In this document: positions 55,291 to 64,000 of the stretch, one piece after another
Layout: the number at the start of each line of letters is the position of its first letter
Position numbering within the stretch: the first letter of the stretch is position 1
DNA from: Paraphaeosphaeria minitans
Taxonomy: Eukaryota > Ascomycota > Dothideomycetes > Pleosporales > Didymosphaeriaceae
Direction: 5' to 3'
Assembly: GCA_015832175.1 (NCBI GenBank)
Contig: WJXW01000001.1
Coordinates: forward strand, 3,782,001-3,846,000
DNA length: 64,000 nucleotides
Made by a program: the position numbers and the translations under genes
Notes under the pieces: model-generated
The model's input: the letters and a program-made list of their open reading frames with translations, nothing else
Told to the model about the DNA's origin: nothing
The model's database searches: none

Positions 55291-55580
55291 GAAGAGAAGT
55301 TACATAGAGTTAGGGGAAGCTCCATAGAGGTAAGAGAAGTCACATAGAGTTAGAAGAAGTTCCATAGAGGTAAGAGAAGTTACATAGAGTTAGGGGAAGT
55401 TCTATAGAGTTGAGAGAAGTTCTATAGAGTTGAGAGAAGTTCTATAGAATTGAGAGAGGTTCTATAGAGTTGAGAGAAGTTCTATAGAGTTGAGAGAAGT
55501 TTCACAGAGTTGAGAGAAGTTTCATAGAGTTAAGAGAAGTTACATAGGGTTGAGAGAAATTGCATAGAGTTGAGAGAAGT
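55291..55580 (+). repeat. 20-bp minisatellite, about 14 units
   Basis: Consensus GAGAGAAGTTCTATAGAGTT. Early units vary (TACATAGAGTTAGGG, CCATAGAGGTAA); the middle units are nearly identical. It lies between the divergent SerRS and TLC promoters. Confidence 0.95.
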
Positions 55581-56142
55581 CAGGACACCAAGCTCACGAT
55601 CATCATCATCATCATCACTGCCGCCCTTCGGTCCAGGCGGGATAGCAGGCTAGGCTAATGCGCGCCTCATGTGGCGGTGTACATGGGCATGCATCCAAGC
55701 GCCCGCCTGTTAATGTTAGCCCATGACGTGGTCTCGTGAGGCGCACACGTCTTGGATTTGAGCTCTTTGGAAGCGACACAGGCAGCCAAGTATATCTGTG
55801 ACGATATCGTGTGAGGATGCTAGACCCATGTGATGTTAGTTGCGTGAATGCCTGGCCGTGCCGTCGTCCGATTCATGGCTTTGTTCGTCTGTCGACTGCG
55901 CCGACCGAGGCACAAGACCAGACTTGCATCCATCGTTGAGCGCCTGCGGAGCTGACCAGCACCTCCGCTGCCGCCCGCTGCCTTGGCCGCCCACTTCGCA
56001 CAAAAGAACACCCATCTTCCAGACCGCCTCACCGCCCGCTTTCGAGCGCTGCAGTCTCTCTGTGCTCCTCACCATCGCTACCGCCCGTTACTGAGCACGC
56101 AACCCTCCCTTGCTTCCGACAACCCGCGAACCGCGTCCCACC

Positions 56143-57365
56143 ATGCACGACCCGTTCCCTCTCCCATGTCCGGACTGGTTACGCCAGCTCACCGAGCCCT
56201 TCGCCAATTACGTCTCGCTCCATACCCTCCCGCTGCACATCCACGAAGTGCTCTTCGCTTTCACTCTCTACTATGCCGTCAACCTCATCGTTGCGCCTGT
56301 GTTTTCGCGCTACTTCTTCCCGCAGATATATAACAGCCTCAATGTTCGCACCAAGCTCAACTGGGATGTGCACATTGTGTCGTTCGTCCAAAGCACCATC
56401 GTTTGTGTGCTCGCCCTCTGGGTCATGGCGAAAGACGAGGAGCGGAGCGAGATGAACTGGGCCGGCAAGGTACACGGATACACCGGCGCCGGAGGGCTGA
56501 TCCAGGCTTTTGCAGGAGGCTATTTCTTGTGGGATCTGGTCATCACCGTCCAGAACATGAGCATCTTCGGCCCGGGAATGCTGGCGCACGCCGTCTCCGC
56601 CTTGTTCGTCTTCTCGCTTGGCTTCGTACGTTCCCTTCAAGCTATGCCCACCCTACGGAAAGCTGACAAGTGTACCAGAGACCCTTTGTAAACTTCTACG
56701 CACCCACGTTCATCCTATACGAGCTCTCGTCGCCCTTTCTAAACATTCACTGGTTCTGCGATAAGCTCAACATGACTGGCTCGAAGCTTCAGCTCTACAA
56801 CGGCATTCTCCTGCTCGTCACCTTTTTTGGCTGCCGCCTTTGCTGGGGCTCCTACCAATCCGTGCGCGTCTTCTCCGACGTCTACCGCGCCATCTCAGCC
56901 GGCGAGTTCGTCCTGGAGGACCCGGAGCTCGGTAAGCTCAACAATGGCACCACCATCGATCCCAGCGCCATCCCGACATCCGACATAATGCAGTTCGCTG
57001 GCGACCGCGTCGTCCCACTGTGGCTTGCGGCTTGCTACCTCCTGTCGAACTTTACACTCAATGGCTTGAACTGGTTCTGGTTTGGCAAGATGATCGAGAC
57101 GATCAGGAAGCGATTCGACCCGCCGCTTGGCTCGAAGAAGCCCGAAGGTAAAGAGGGAGAGAAAGAGCAGGTGCTCGTCGAAGGCATCAGTCTGCAGTCA
57201 CTGCCGCCAACACCCTCTACGCAAGCCAGTGGTACCGACGTGGACGACTACATTGGGACGGTGAAGGTGGAGAAGAAGTCGAACCACTTGGAAATTGAGC
57301 ACATGGAGATCCGGAAGAGAACTGGCGAGGAGGGAAGACCGATCAGCAGTGCAAGGGCTGCGTAA
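56143..57365 (+). CDS. TLC-domain membrane protein, two exons (389 aa)
   Basis: Exon 1 is 56143-56625, exon 2 is 56679-57365; the 53-bp intron starts GTACGT, ends ACCAG, and has GCTGAC as branch site. Phase 0 joining gives VFSLGF-RPFVNFYAPTF. The ATG sits in CCACCATG. The protein has several membrane segments: EVLFAFTLYYAVNLIVAPVF (about 30-49), HIVSFVQSTIVCVLALWVM (about 74-92), a GYTGAGGLIQAFAGGYFLWDLVI segment (about 109-131), AHAVSALFVFSLGF, GILLLVTFFGCRLCWG and LAACYLLSNFTLNGLNWFWF. This is the TRAM/LAG1/CLN8 (TLC) arrangement, closest to the TMEM56/TLCD type, thought to act in lipid handling in internal membranes. The tail is hydrophilic. It is probably not ceramide synthase: the Lag1 double-His motif was not seen. 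Confidence 0.88.
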
Positions 57366-58436
57366 GGTGATGCGAGATGAAGGGTCCTCGATCTCGTTTA
57401 TTCTTTTTATGCATAGCATGGGCGGAGATGGTTTTACGACGGTGATCGTGCGGGCGCAAGTGTTTAATATAGGGTGCTTCTTTGAATGGATGGTGCATAG
57501 GGTTCGCGCAGCAGAAGTATTCATCAACTATTCGTAACGTAAATATGTGGAAACCCTTGCATGCCAGGAGATCTCCGAGCTTCGGCCGCTTGCTACCCCT
57601 CCCCCGCAACCCAACACAAATTTCAAAATTGTCTCCTACGCATGTATCATGGCAGGAACAGGCATGTTAGGGCAATTCACAATTGTGTACGGTATTTGCA
57701 ATGAAATATTTTAGAGCATTCCGAACTGACAAACGGGTGAATTCTTCTTTGGAGATTCATGTAACAGATGCCTAACTGCTGACTCAAGGATGCGCACTGT
57801 GGTAAATCGGCGTGTTCGAACGCCTCCTCGTGGTGTAGGTTCTGAAGACACGCATCAAATGATTATTAGAGAATCCCGACCGAAAAGCGATCTTTCTGAT
57901 CCGCATCGCCTCAGAGGCTCATTGGCTTCTCCTTAGGAAGTCAAGAAGCACAGCACACCACTTTCGAGGAGCGCGATGCCGCGTGGGAAACGCCTTGCAC
58001 GAATCATGCGGTCTCTCGGATACCCCTCTGGACTTTTGCTTGCCTGAGCCGGTCGGGTTATCGCAAGACACCATTTCTAGAAGGCAGTCCGGACACTCGC
58101 AGGCTTTGAAAAAGTCTAGGTGCAGCACACGACCTACATTCCATCGCAAGAAAACGGGATCGACCCGTCAAATACTGCAAGGACACGCTGAGGCAGTATT
58201 GGATATTTTCCGGAGGGTTGGCCTGCCCTTCTGATGGAAAGCCGATATGGCGTTCCACGCAGGCAGCTGGACCAGCCAACCTTCGCTGCGCGCCAGTACC
58301 GACCGCCGATCCGTCCCAAGGCTGAAGCGCAATGTTCGCACGCACGGACTAGCGTTTGCAATTTCAGGTTTTCGGGGGCCGCCATGGCCACTTTTCGCCA
58401 TTCGGCTTGGTAACGGCCATCTGCACCACCATTGCC
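57366..58436. other. Intergenic region between TLC gene and U6 snRNA gene
   Basis: 3' flank of the TLC gene followed by the upstream region of the U6 gene. Short overlapping open frames on both strands are not protein-like. No repeat or other RNA gene was recognised. Confidence 0.65.
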
Positions 58437-58444
58437 TATATATA
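58437..58444 (+). promoter_or_regulatory. TATA box of the U6 snRNA gene
   Basis: TATATATA begins 30 bp before the predicted first base of U6. This is the spacing used by RNA polymerase III at U6 genes. Confidence 0.85.
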
Positions 58445-58466
58445 CAGTAAAATTCGAGTAGACTTC

Positions 58467-58566
58467 GTTCTTCGGAACATTTGGTCAATTTGAAACGATA
58501 CAGAGAAGATTAGCATGGCCCCTGCACTAAGGATGACACGCTCAATCAAAGAGAAGCTACCATTTT
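58467..58566 (+). ncRNA. U6 spliceosomal snRNA
   Basis: The catalytic RNA of the spliceosome. Seen directly: the 5' stem-loop GTTC-TTCG-GAAC (58467-58478), CAATTTGAAACGATACAGAG, the ACAGAGA box (58500-58506) that pairs with the 5' splice site, the AGC triad (58512-58514) in GATTAGCATGGCCCCTGC, AAGGATGACACGC of the U4/U2-pairing region, and a T7 terminator at 58563-58569. The length of about 99-100 nt equals that of the fission yeast RNA. There is no intron, unlike in fission yeast. The 5' end is set from the stem-loop and the TATA distance and could be a few bases earlier. Overlapping short open frames are accidental. Confidence 0.96.
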
Positions 58567-58569
58567 TTT
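58563..58569 (+). terminator. RNA polymerase III T-run terminator
   Basis: Seven T directly after the U6 3' end (CTACCATTTTTTT); a second T6 run follows at 58575-58580 as backup. Confidence 0.9.
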
Positions 58570-58585
58570 GTGCATTTTTTACCGT

Positions 58586-58596
58586 GAGTTCGATCC
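58586..58596 (+). promoter_or_regulatory. Downstream B box of the U6 gene
   Basis: GAGTTCGATCC contains GTTCGATCC, matching the TFIIIC-bound B-box core GTTCGANNC. It lies about 20 bp beyond the U6 terminator, outside the transcribed region, as at the budding yeast SNR6 gene, where the B box is also downstream. No tRNA folds around it. The assignment is by motif and position. Confidence 0.65.
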
Positions 58597-60483
58597 TTGA
58601 CGGGCGCACGGTTTTGCAATCTTTCTTTTCTTTCTTTTGCTGGCGACACTACTACCTATTTGGGCGAGCGCGAAACGCGCCTACACGCTTTTATTGCTTC
58701 TAATAAGTTCCTCCTACGCTACAGATACCTATTCGCAGTAGACTGTTGTACTTGTGATTGCCACCACTACGTATGGCCTGTCCTGGGTAAACCAAAACTT
58801 CTTCGCATCACATACCTTCGCGCCACGTACCTTGGCCTTGAAATTTATGCAGCTCACAGTAATCCACTATACACTTAATTACTGGTGATGCACTTCTTGA
58901 GTGCGCCCAAGCTGGAACTCGGTGGTGCTGAGCCGGCATTATTAACCGAGTCAAGGTCAGTCTATACAGAGGTCATATCTACATGAATTTTCCTCCTCGC
59001 ACACCTCTCAGCGAGATCGACTATAGTGAGAGAAGGAAATTATGCTTCGACTGCCATGTTCAAGAGGAACGTTGGAATCTGCACACGATGCGCGCCTTGC
59101 GCTCCCCGTCAGCAACATCTCAACATCCTCGGCTCTGCAACCACAACAACAACACGAATGTCAGCTTCCTCCTGTACGCGCCTACAGCTCGAAAATGCAA
59201 CATTCAACCCACAACGCCAGCGTTCTGTCGATCAACTTGCCGCGATTGGGAATATGCGCTTCGGAAACGCCTTCAATCTGTCGAACGCACATCGTTGCTG
59301 ATGACGCCGCTTGGAAAGGGCATGCCTCGAGGTAGACAAGACTGCCGGCGGGCCCGAGGCCATGCGAACTACGACAGTGATCACACCGGCGATGAGAAGC
59401 ATCCGACGCGGGCGGATGCGGTGTAGGTAGGTACTTAGTCGACGGGCATTTGATAGCCTTGCGGCTTGACGTCACGTACGACCGTTTGCGATTTCCATCG
59501 TGCTGCTCACCGCCGAAACGCGCAACTCGCAGCGACCAGCGTTTGATCGCGGCCACCGCCGACAAGACGGCCCGTTCGCGATGGCTGTGCGAAGAAAGAT
59601 GAAAACACGATTGGCGGGTGCTTACCGCTGATGTACACCGCCACAGGTTCTGCCTCTGCTGCGCAGGCACGTTCGATTGGCTCAAGGGGTTGTTTCCGAC
59701 AACATCGCGTGCACTGTCAGCGGGAAAGCGATCGCACCAAGACGGTATAGGTCTAGCCTTGGACCCCAAGGCCGAGTGAGCCTCATGCGAGCCCTGAAGC
59801 GCGGACGGGGCAGACCGTTGGACAGCTGTTAATAGCATCAGGCCAATCATTCACCGTACGCGCCACACTTAGCCACACGATACCTTTCATGCTGCGAATG
59901 CTACGTACTGCTGCGATGCGGGGTGGGCTGGCTAACTAATATGAAATGGCGGCCTCGTCGCCTTTGCCGCCTTTCTTGAAGCTCCAGATTCACTGGTTCG
60001 TCGTTTCGTAAAATAGTTTTACCATCGCAACAACAGACAACAAGCGTGCAACCCCAAGACACATACCATACACGAAGACCGTTCCGGTAGAACACACTGA
60101 CCAGGCGCTGGCTACCGACACCAATCAGGCCGGGGAACCCTACTGTTCACCCAATCAAATCTCAACATCCTAGCCTACCGGGATCCCGGGGCCAAGGTGA
60201 CCAAGATGCTTTCTCCAAAGGACATTGGCTCCAAGGCCCATGCTTCCAGCATCTGGTCCTTCGACTCTGGATACGAAACGAGTTGTGCAGTGTCACCGTC
60301 GGTACGATAGCCCACAGGTCCGAACAGCGCATTGTGGCTGACGTTCAACAGCTTCATGTTCATGCAACCAACAATACTCGTCCCTATCACACAAACGATC
60401 ACACACAAGTCATTTTCAATGCAGGCGATCTCTGGAGTGCGTCGGTTGGTTTCCCACCCATTTCGCATAATAGCAATCAGCTG
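58597..60483. other. Intergenic region upstream of the homeobox gene
   Basis: Candidate frames at 58983-59426 (+, 147 codons) and 59182-59850 (-, 222 codons) overlap on opposite strands, have no recognisable domain, and cannot both be real. The last ~280 bp may contain a first exon of the homeobox gene (60208-60301). Nothing else specific was seen. Confidence 0.6.
60208..60301 (+). CDS. Possible first exon of the homeobox gene
   Basis: ATG at 60208 opens 31 codons ending SGYETSCAVSPS before GTACGA at 60302. A 179-bp intron ending CAATCAG at 60480 would join it in phase 0 to the ATG codon region of the main frame (CTG-ATG). It contains an SFDSGYETS segment that resembles N-termini of fungal regulators. 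The acceptor has a poor pyrimidine context and no clear branch site was found close to it. Confidence 0.3.
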
Positions 60484-62502
60484 ATGGGAACGCGGCAGAG
60501 CGATTGTACTCGAGTGCGGGAAGACGCTCTTGTCGACCCGATTACCACTAGATTGAATGTCTTCACCACATGTGATGTACCGGATCATAGTTTCGTGCTT
60601 CCTGACCTGCCAGCCTTCGACAGGACCTGCCTAGAATGTGAAGTTTGGCAGCTCACGAATCCTGGACAATATGCCAAATGCCAAAAATGTCGGGCACACT
60701 CGATTCACAAGGCCCTGCCCACAACGACGACTGCTTTGCCATCTAACAAAGGCGCTCTTCCACGACTAGATATTCCCAGTGTCGTGCACAGCAAAGGACT
60801 CAAACGTCTCCGTTCGGCTTCCCGCTGCTCGATCTGTGAAGTTCCTCTTCTTATGGAATCGGAATATTGTCCCAGCTGCGACCCAGACCAGAAACTTCCG
60901 CCATCGTCACCGTCCCCTCCCGCGCACCGTGTCAAGCGTTCTCGCGCAGGTCGAAATTCGAAGCTTCCGACAGCGGCATTACATCGACTACAGGCCTGGT
61001 TGGATGCCAATAAGCACAATCCTTACCCAACTGCTGATACAAAGCGATGGTTGGCGCAGGAGTGCGGGATTACTGAGAAGCAAGTGAACACATGGTTTAC
61101 CAACGCCAGAGCCCGGCAGATGAATAAGGAACACGTCGAAAGCGGAAGCGAGGTGGATGGAGCCGATGACAGCGAAGACGCAGATGCTCCACAAAGCGAC
61201 ATGGGTATTGCTGGATTCATCCAGGACAACGCTCATGCAGATCTGTCTCATCGTCGCACCTCGGCTCCCACAAGGCCCTCGCGAAGAGGAAAGAAGAAAG
61301 ACTACCGACGTGCTCACCATGCGGAGGCACCTCAAACTCCGCTTCTGGTTTCCCCAACATCGATGACAACCTCACCTCTCGATCAAACGCTTCCTGTGGA
61401 TCAAGAGTTGTGGCAATGCACTTTCTGTCTCAAACCTTTGGTTCCGAAATCATGGCGACGGCACGAGGACACACAACACCGACCCAAGACTTCAGCCGCC
61501 CGGTGGACATGCATGCTACATGGCGCGCGCCTGACTTTTCCGAACCGGACCAACTCGGGCTCTGTATGCGCATTCTGTATGGCCAAGAACCCAACGGAAG
61601 AGCACTTTCTGCAGAACCACAGGATCGACGAGTGCTGGAAGCGAGACGCAGCTGATCGAACGTTCTATCGACCGGACCATCTGCGACAACACATGAAAAA
61701 CTTTCACAATGCCACCTTGTTTGACATCGTTCAAGCGCGCTGGAAGACAGCTGCGGAGCCTGTTGCAGAAGGATGGACGTGCGGATTTTGCGGGGACCGC
61801 CTGGAGACCTGGGATAAGCGGGAGACACACATTTCGAACCATTTTAAAGAGGGCATGACAATGGCTTCCTGGATAGACAACCCTGATGTGAACACGCAGA
61901 GTGGCAGGAAAAAGGGCAAAGGAAAGGCAAACGGAAAGGAGAAGACTAATGCTCTCGGCGACACTTTCCTTAACATTTTCCGACGTCCAACTACTCAGGA
62001 ACAGCAGCAGCAGCAGCAACAGCCTCAATTGCATTCACAGAGCGGTGATTTCACGAACTCCTTCCAGCCGCTGCCCATCACGCCGCTAGTCCACAACTAC
62101 CAAGCCACGGCGTCTCAATCCACAACAACAAGCTATGAGTCCGAATACACCTCGTCAACAGCACCGATGGGCCTCGGCATATCACAAGCTCCCGTCCTTC
62201 CTAATATACCGAACGTGAGTCCGCTTGTCATCACACACCATGATTTCGAAACTGTCGGAAACTACGTGGAATGGGCGCCGATGCCGACGTTCGCACAGCA
62301 GATGCAGTATCAGCTTCCAAGCACGAACACCTACGATGCGTCAGTTCCTACTACAACCATGGAGCCTGATTATACCAGCCTCAACGCGTTCGGTCTCGGC
62401 CTGTACGGGAATCCGCTCGAATACCAAGGGTCGTGGGCGCAGCAACCAGCCTCGCCACAGGATCCTCAGCAGTATTCGCCGTACCAGCGGCAGCAACAGT
62501 AG
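60484..62502 (+). CDS. Homeobox (KN/TALE-like) and C2H2 zinc-finger transcription factor (672 aa)
   Basis: Probable nuclear DNA-binding regulator. The first in-frame ATG is 60484. Two Cys-pair modules come first: CLECEVW...CQKCRAH (about 49-70) and CSICEVP...CPSC (about 114-132). The homeodomain (about 160-212) has ALHRLQAWLDANKHNPYP and the recognition helix QVNTWFTNARAR, with the Asn of WF-x-N invariant; NPYP is the KN/TALE-type insert. Zinc-finger segments follow: CTFCLKPLVPKSWRRHEDTQH (about 311-331), further Cys/His pairs to about 400, and CGFCGDRLETWDKRETHISNH (about 432-452). The C-terminal third is Gln/Pro/Ser/Thr-rich with a Q7 tract. An upstream exon at 60208-60301 (MLSPKDIGSKAH...SGYETS) could join through a GTACGA donor to CAG|CTG at 60481; this is not proven. 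Confidence 0.9.
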   Translation: MGTRQSDCTRVREDALVDPITTRLNVFTTCDVPDHSFVLPDLPAFDRTCLECEVWQLTNPGQYAKCQKCRAHSIHKALPTTTTALPSNKGALPRLDIPSVVHSKGLKRLRSASRCSICEVPLLMESEYCPSCDPDQKLPPSSPSPPAHRVKRSRAGRNSKLPTAALHRLQAWLDANKHNPYPTADTKRWLAQECGITEKQVNTWFTNARARQMNKEHVESGSEVDGADDSEDADAPQSDMGIAGFIQDNAHADLSHRRTSAPTRPSRRGKKKDYRRAHHAEAPQTPLLVSPTSMTTSPLDQTLPVDQELWQCTFCLKPLVPKSWRRHEDTQHRPKTSAARWTCMLHGARLTFPNRTNSGSVCAFCMAKNPTEEHFLQNHRIDECWKRDAADRTFYRPDHLRQHMKNFHNATLFDIVQARWKTAAEPVAEGWTCGFCGDRLETWDKRETHISNHFKEGMTMASWIDNPDVNTQSGRKKGKGKANGKEKTNALGDTFLNIFRRPTTQEQQQQQQQPQLHSQSGDFTNSFQPLPITPLVHNYQATASQSTTTSYESEYTSSTAPMGLGISQAPVLPNIPNVSPLVITHHDFETVGNYVEWAPMPTFAQQMQYQLPSTNTYDASVPTTTMEPDYTSLNAFGLGLYGNPLEYQGSWAQQPASPQDPQQYSPYQRQQQ

Positions 62503-62996
62503 CTCAGCTGAAGCGGGCGGTAGTCGTCACGGGTGACGTGCGCTAGCTGAGGGCTCTTTCAGTGGAATTGTAGCGTGGCCCTTGGTCCTTTCGTGACCGA
62601 ATTGTTCTTCTCCGTTCGCATGGGGGGTTTGGTACGGTTGTTTCCACGCGATGCTTGTGCGAGGCGCTTTATACACCCTGGGATCGGGCGTTTGGTAAGC
62701 TTTCGCTTCGTTGTGTTCGCTCGGCCGCTTTCCTCTGTTGTAGGTAGACTGGTGGGATGGATTGGTCCTTTTTTTCGGCTTGGGTGCTAGAGTTCAGTTT
62801 ATCGTTTCCCATTTTCGTGTCACGTCTTCCCAATTACTCTGTCCATAATTAATGTTTGCTGACCACACTACTCTTCCTTTTGCACTTGATTGTAGCGCAG
62901 GTCGCTGCCGGTACAAGTCCATCTCAAAAACGGCACGGTAATAGCGTATCGGGAATCGGGTATCAGAGCTTCGTTTCCTTACGAAGTTACGAGGGC

Positions 62997-63107
62997 ATGA
63001 GAACCGACGGTGGTATGAGAACCGACGGTGGTATGAGAGTCGACGGTGGTATGAGAGTCGACGGTGGTATGAGAGTCGACGGTGGTATGAGAGTCAACGG
63101 TGGTATG
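62997..63107 (+). repeat. 18-bp minisatellite, six units
   Basis: Unit ATGAGA(A/G)(C/T)CGACGGTGGT starting at 62997, 63015, 63033, 63051, 63069 and 63087, with AC in the first two units and GTCGAC or GTCAAC in the later ones. Confidence 0.95.
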
Positions 63108-63591
63108 ACTTCCTGCGTTTGATAGCTAGTAGCCGCACCGCTCTACGGGCTGCTTTACGATGTACAATGAGACGCTATCCATATACTATGGCTTTCCACG
63201 CATACATGTTCATTCTGTGCAAACAGCCCAATTGTCTTCGTCAGTTCCCATCTGCGTCCGCCCTCCGTCACCGCCGAGCTTTGGCACCTGCCTGCCTGGA
63301 CTGCCCCCCCTTCTCAGACATAGCGACATTCCCACCTCTTTCGATATTCAAACATGATGTTCGTCGGCTCGCCAACCCACGCACAGACCCCAGCCACCGT
63401 CGCCAGTGTTTGTCGCGTCGCCCGCCGCCTTCACCTGCCGCCCAGCGCCCTCAAACGAGCGCACCCGCCTTCACTTCCACCTTCACTGCACTCCCAGCCG
63501 CCGCTGGATCACGCAACTGCCTCCAGATCACGCGCTTCACCTCGCTTAGAGAAATTAGGCGAAACAGTAGATCCGGTCGCCGCCAGAGGGG

Positions 63592-63599
63592 TATATAAA
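63592..63599 (+). promoter_or_regulatory. TATA box followed by CT-rich tract
   Basis: TATATAAA with a C/T-rich run (CTCTCCCTCTCTCTTTCC) 30-50 bp downstream, a common fungal promoter layout. A gene to its right would run into the repeat ORF at 63754 or beyond the window. Confidence 0.45.
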
Positions 63600-63753
63600 G
63601 CGCGCCTCACCCGCCGCTCTCCCTCTCTCTTTCCATCACTTCTTCACTTCTTGGGGCTGTGGCGGCCCGTGCGCAACATGTGCTCGACTTCTACCTTTCT
63701 GCATTGGTGGTGGGGCTTGTGCCTTCCTTCTTCGGCACTCACCTTCACTTGAC

Positions 63754-64000
63754 ATGGGTTCGACTTCTACCTCTACCTTTGGTTCACCTTGTCGACTTCA
63801 TCACACTGTGTTGACTTCATCACACCTTGTCGACTTATCACACCTTGTCGACTTATCACACCTTGTCGACTTATCACACCTTGTCGACTTCATTATACCA
63901 TGTCAACACCTTGTCGACTTCACTATAGCATGTCAACATCTTGTCGACTTCACTACACCATGTCAACACCTTGTCGACCCTTCTCACACAACATCGACTC
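63754..64000 (+). CDS. Repeat-encoded open frame, cut by the window end
   Basis: ATG at 63754 opens 82 codons with no stop to the window edge. After MGSTSTSTFGSPCRLHH the protein would repeat SHLVDL (18-bp units, 63818-63890) and then a longer CQHLVDFT unit (30-bp, to 63985). All unit lengths are multiples of three, so the frame is kept. A TATA box lies 160 bp upstream. It may be a repetitive small protein, or simply a minisatellite that happens to stay open. No family is recognised and no signal peptide is evident. Confidence 0.35.
   Translation, partial: MGSTSTSTFGSPCRLHHTVLTSSHLVDLSHLVDLSHLVDLSHLVDFIIPCQHLVDFTIACQHLVDFTTPCQHLVDPSHTTST
63794..64000 (+). repeat. Tandem repeat with CTTGTCGAC core
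   Basis: CTTGTCGACTTATCACAC (18 bp) in several identical copies, then CTTGTCGACTTCACTA-type 30-bp units containing CATGTCAACA. The array reaches the window end. Confidence 0.93.

Larger units (their letters stand above)
54641..56142. other. Divergent intergenic region between SerRS and TLC genes
   Basis: The two genes point away from each other, so both promoters lie here. It contains a 63-bp direct repeat (54988-55113), a 20-bp minisatellite of about 14 units (55291-55580), and a short CAT-repeat near 55598-55615. The short open frames here lack protein-like features. The C/T-rich stretch before the TLC start (about 56045-56140) resembles a fungal 5' UTR. Confidence 0.7.
62503..63753. other. 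Intergenic region downstream of the homeobox gene
   Basis: Contains the 3' flank of the homeobox gene, an 18-bp minisatellite (62997-63107), and a promoter-like arrangement with TATATAAA at 63592 followed by a C/T-rich stretch. Short frames at 62856 and 63119-63752 are not called: the first lacks an ATG before its repeats and the others overlap in several frames. Confidence 0.65.

Noticed and set aside
58515..58878. Plus-strand frames of 62-93 codons
   Set aside because: They overlap the U6 snRNA gene, its terminator and the B box.
58983..59426. 147-codon plus-strand frame with ATG
   Set aside because: No domain and opposed by a longer minus-strand frame (59182-59850) that is equally featureless. 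RNA evidence would be needed for either.
62856..63122. 88-codon frame resembling a secreted repeat protein (hydrophobic start, then GMRVDG repeats)
   Set aside because: The hydrophobic start is preceded only by TTG; the nearby ATG at 62852 is in another frame, so the signal-peptide reading has no start codon.
1..64000. CRISPR array, prokaryotic operon or phage features
   Set aside because: Tandem arrays here have no unique spacers, genes have spliceosomal introns, and the sequence is fungal nuclear DNA.

Overview
The window is from a filamentous ascomycete (Pezizomycotina, probably a dothideomycete; no closer placement is possible from sequence alone). Reasons: introns of 53-60 bp, a DUF3176 membrane protein, a fungal KN-homeobox/C2H2 regulator, a mitochondrial seryl-tRNA synthetase, and a large repeat block with the signature of repeat-induced point mutation (RIP). 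It has two compartments: positions 1 to about 35.1 kb are AT-rich, gene-free and made of LTR retrotransposons; about 35.3 kb to the end is GC-balanced, gene-bearing DNA.

The repeat block is a set of nested insertions that can be unpacked by matching LTRs and target-site duplications. A pol-less Copia-type element (A1, 7453-34605) received a pol-bearing relative (A2, 10515-34267, target duplication TAATT). A2 received a chromodomain Gypsy element (B2, 16487-33115, GCTAT). B2 received a second pol-less Copia element (A3, 20434-30214), which is flanked by an unusual duplication of about 91 bp. A3 received an unrelated Copia element (C, 21506-28124, CTTCT). To the left lie part of another Gypsy-B copy (1-5278), an inverted LTR scrap and plus-strand Copia-A fragments. 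All are RIP-damaged: CpA/TpG are scarce, TpA is abundant, and Gln and Trp codons have become stops. Gypsy-B2 and Copia-C each carry an opposite-strand reading frame between pol and the 3' LTR. The pol-less Copia-A copies share one deletion junction at a short direct repeat, which suggests a non-autonomous lineage.

The border of the block lies in a RIP-damaged, truncated DUF3176 pseudogene (35311-36131, minus), an inverted relative of the intact DUF3176 gene at 37730-40162. Then follow: a 1410-residue protein of unknown function (minus), a BTB/POZ protein (two exons, minus), a RING-type protein whose two exons are joined by an apparent GC-AG intron (minus), mitochondrial seryl-tRNA synthetase (minus), a TLC-domain membrane protein (two exons, plus), a U6 snRNA gene with TATA box, T-run terminator and downstream B box (plus), and a homeobox/zinc-finger transcription factor (plus). 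No metabolic cluster or operon-like grouping is visible; these look like independent housekeeping and regulatory genes.

Intergenic spaces carry many short tandem repeats (periods 16, 18, 20, 23, 54, 63, 78 bp). The last 250 bp hold an in-frame repeat that is open to the window edge.
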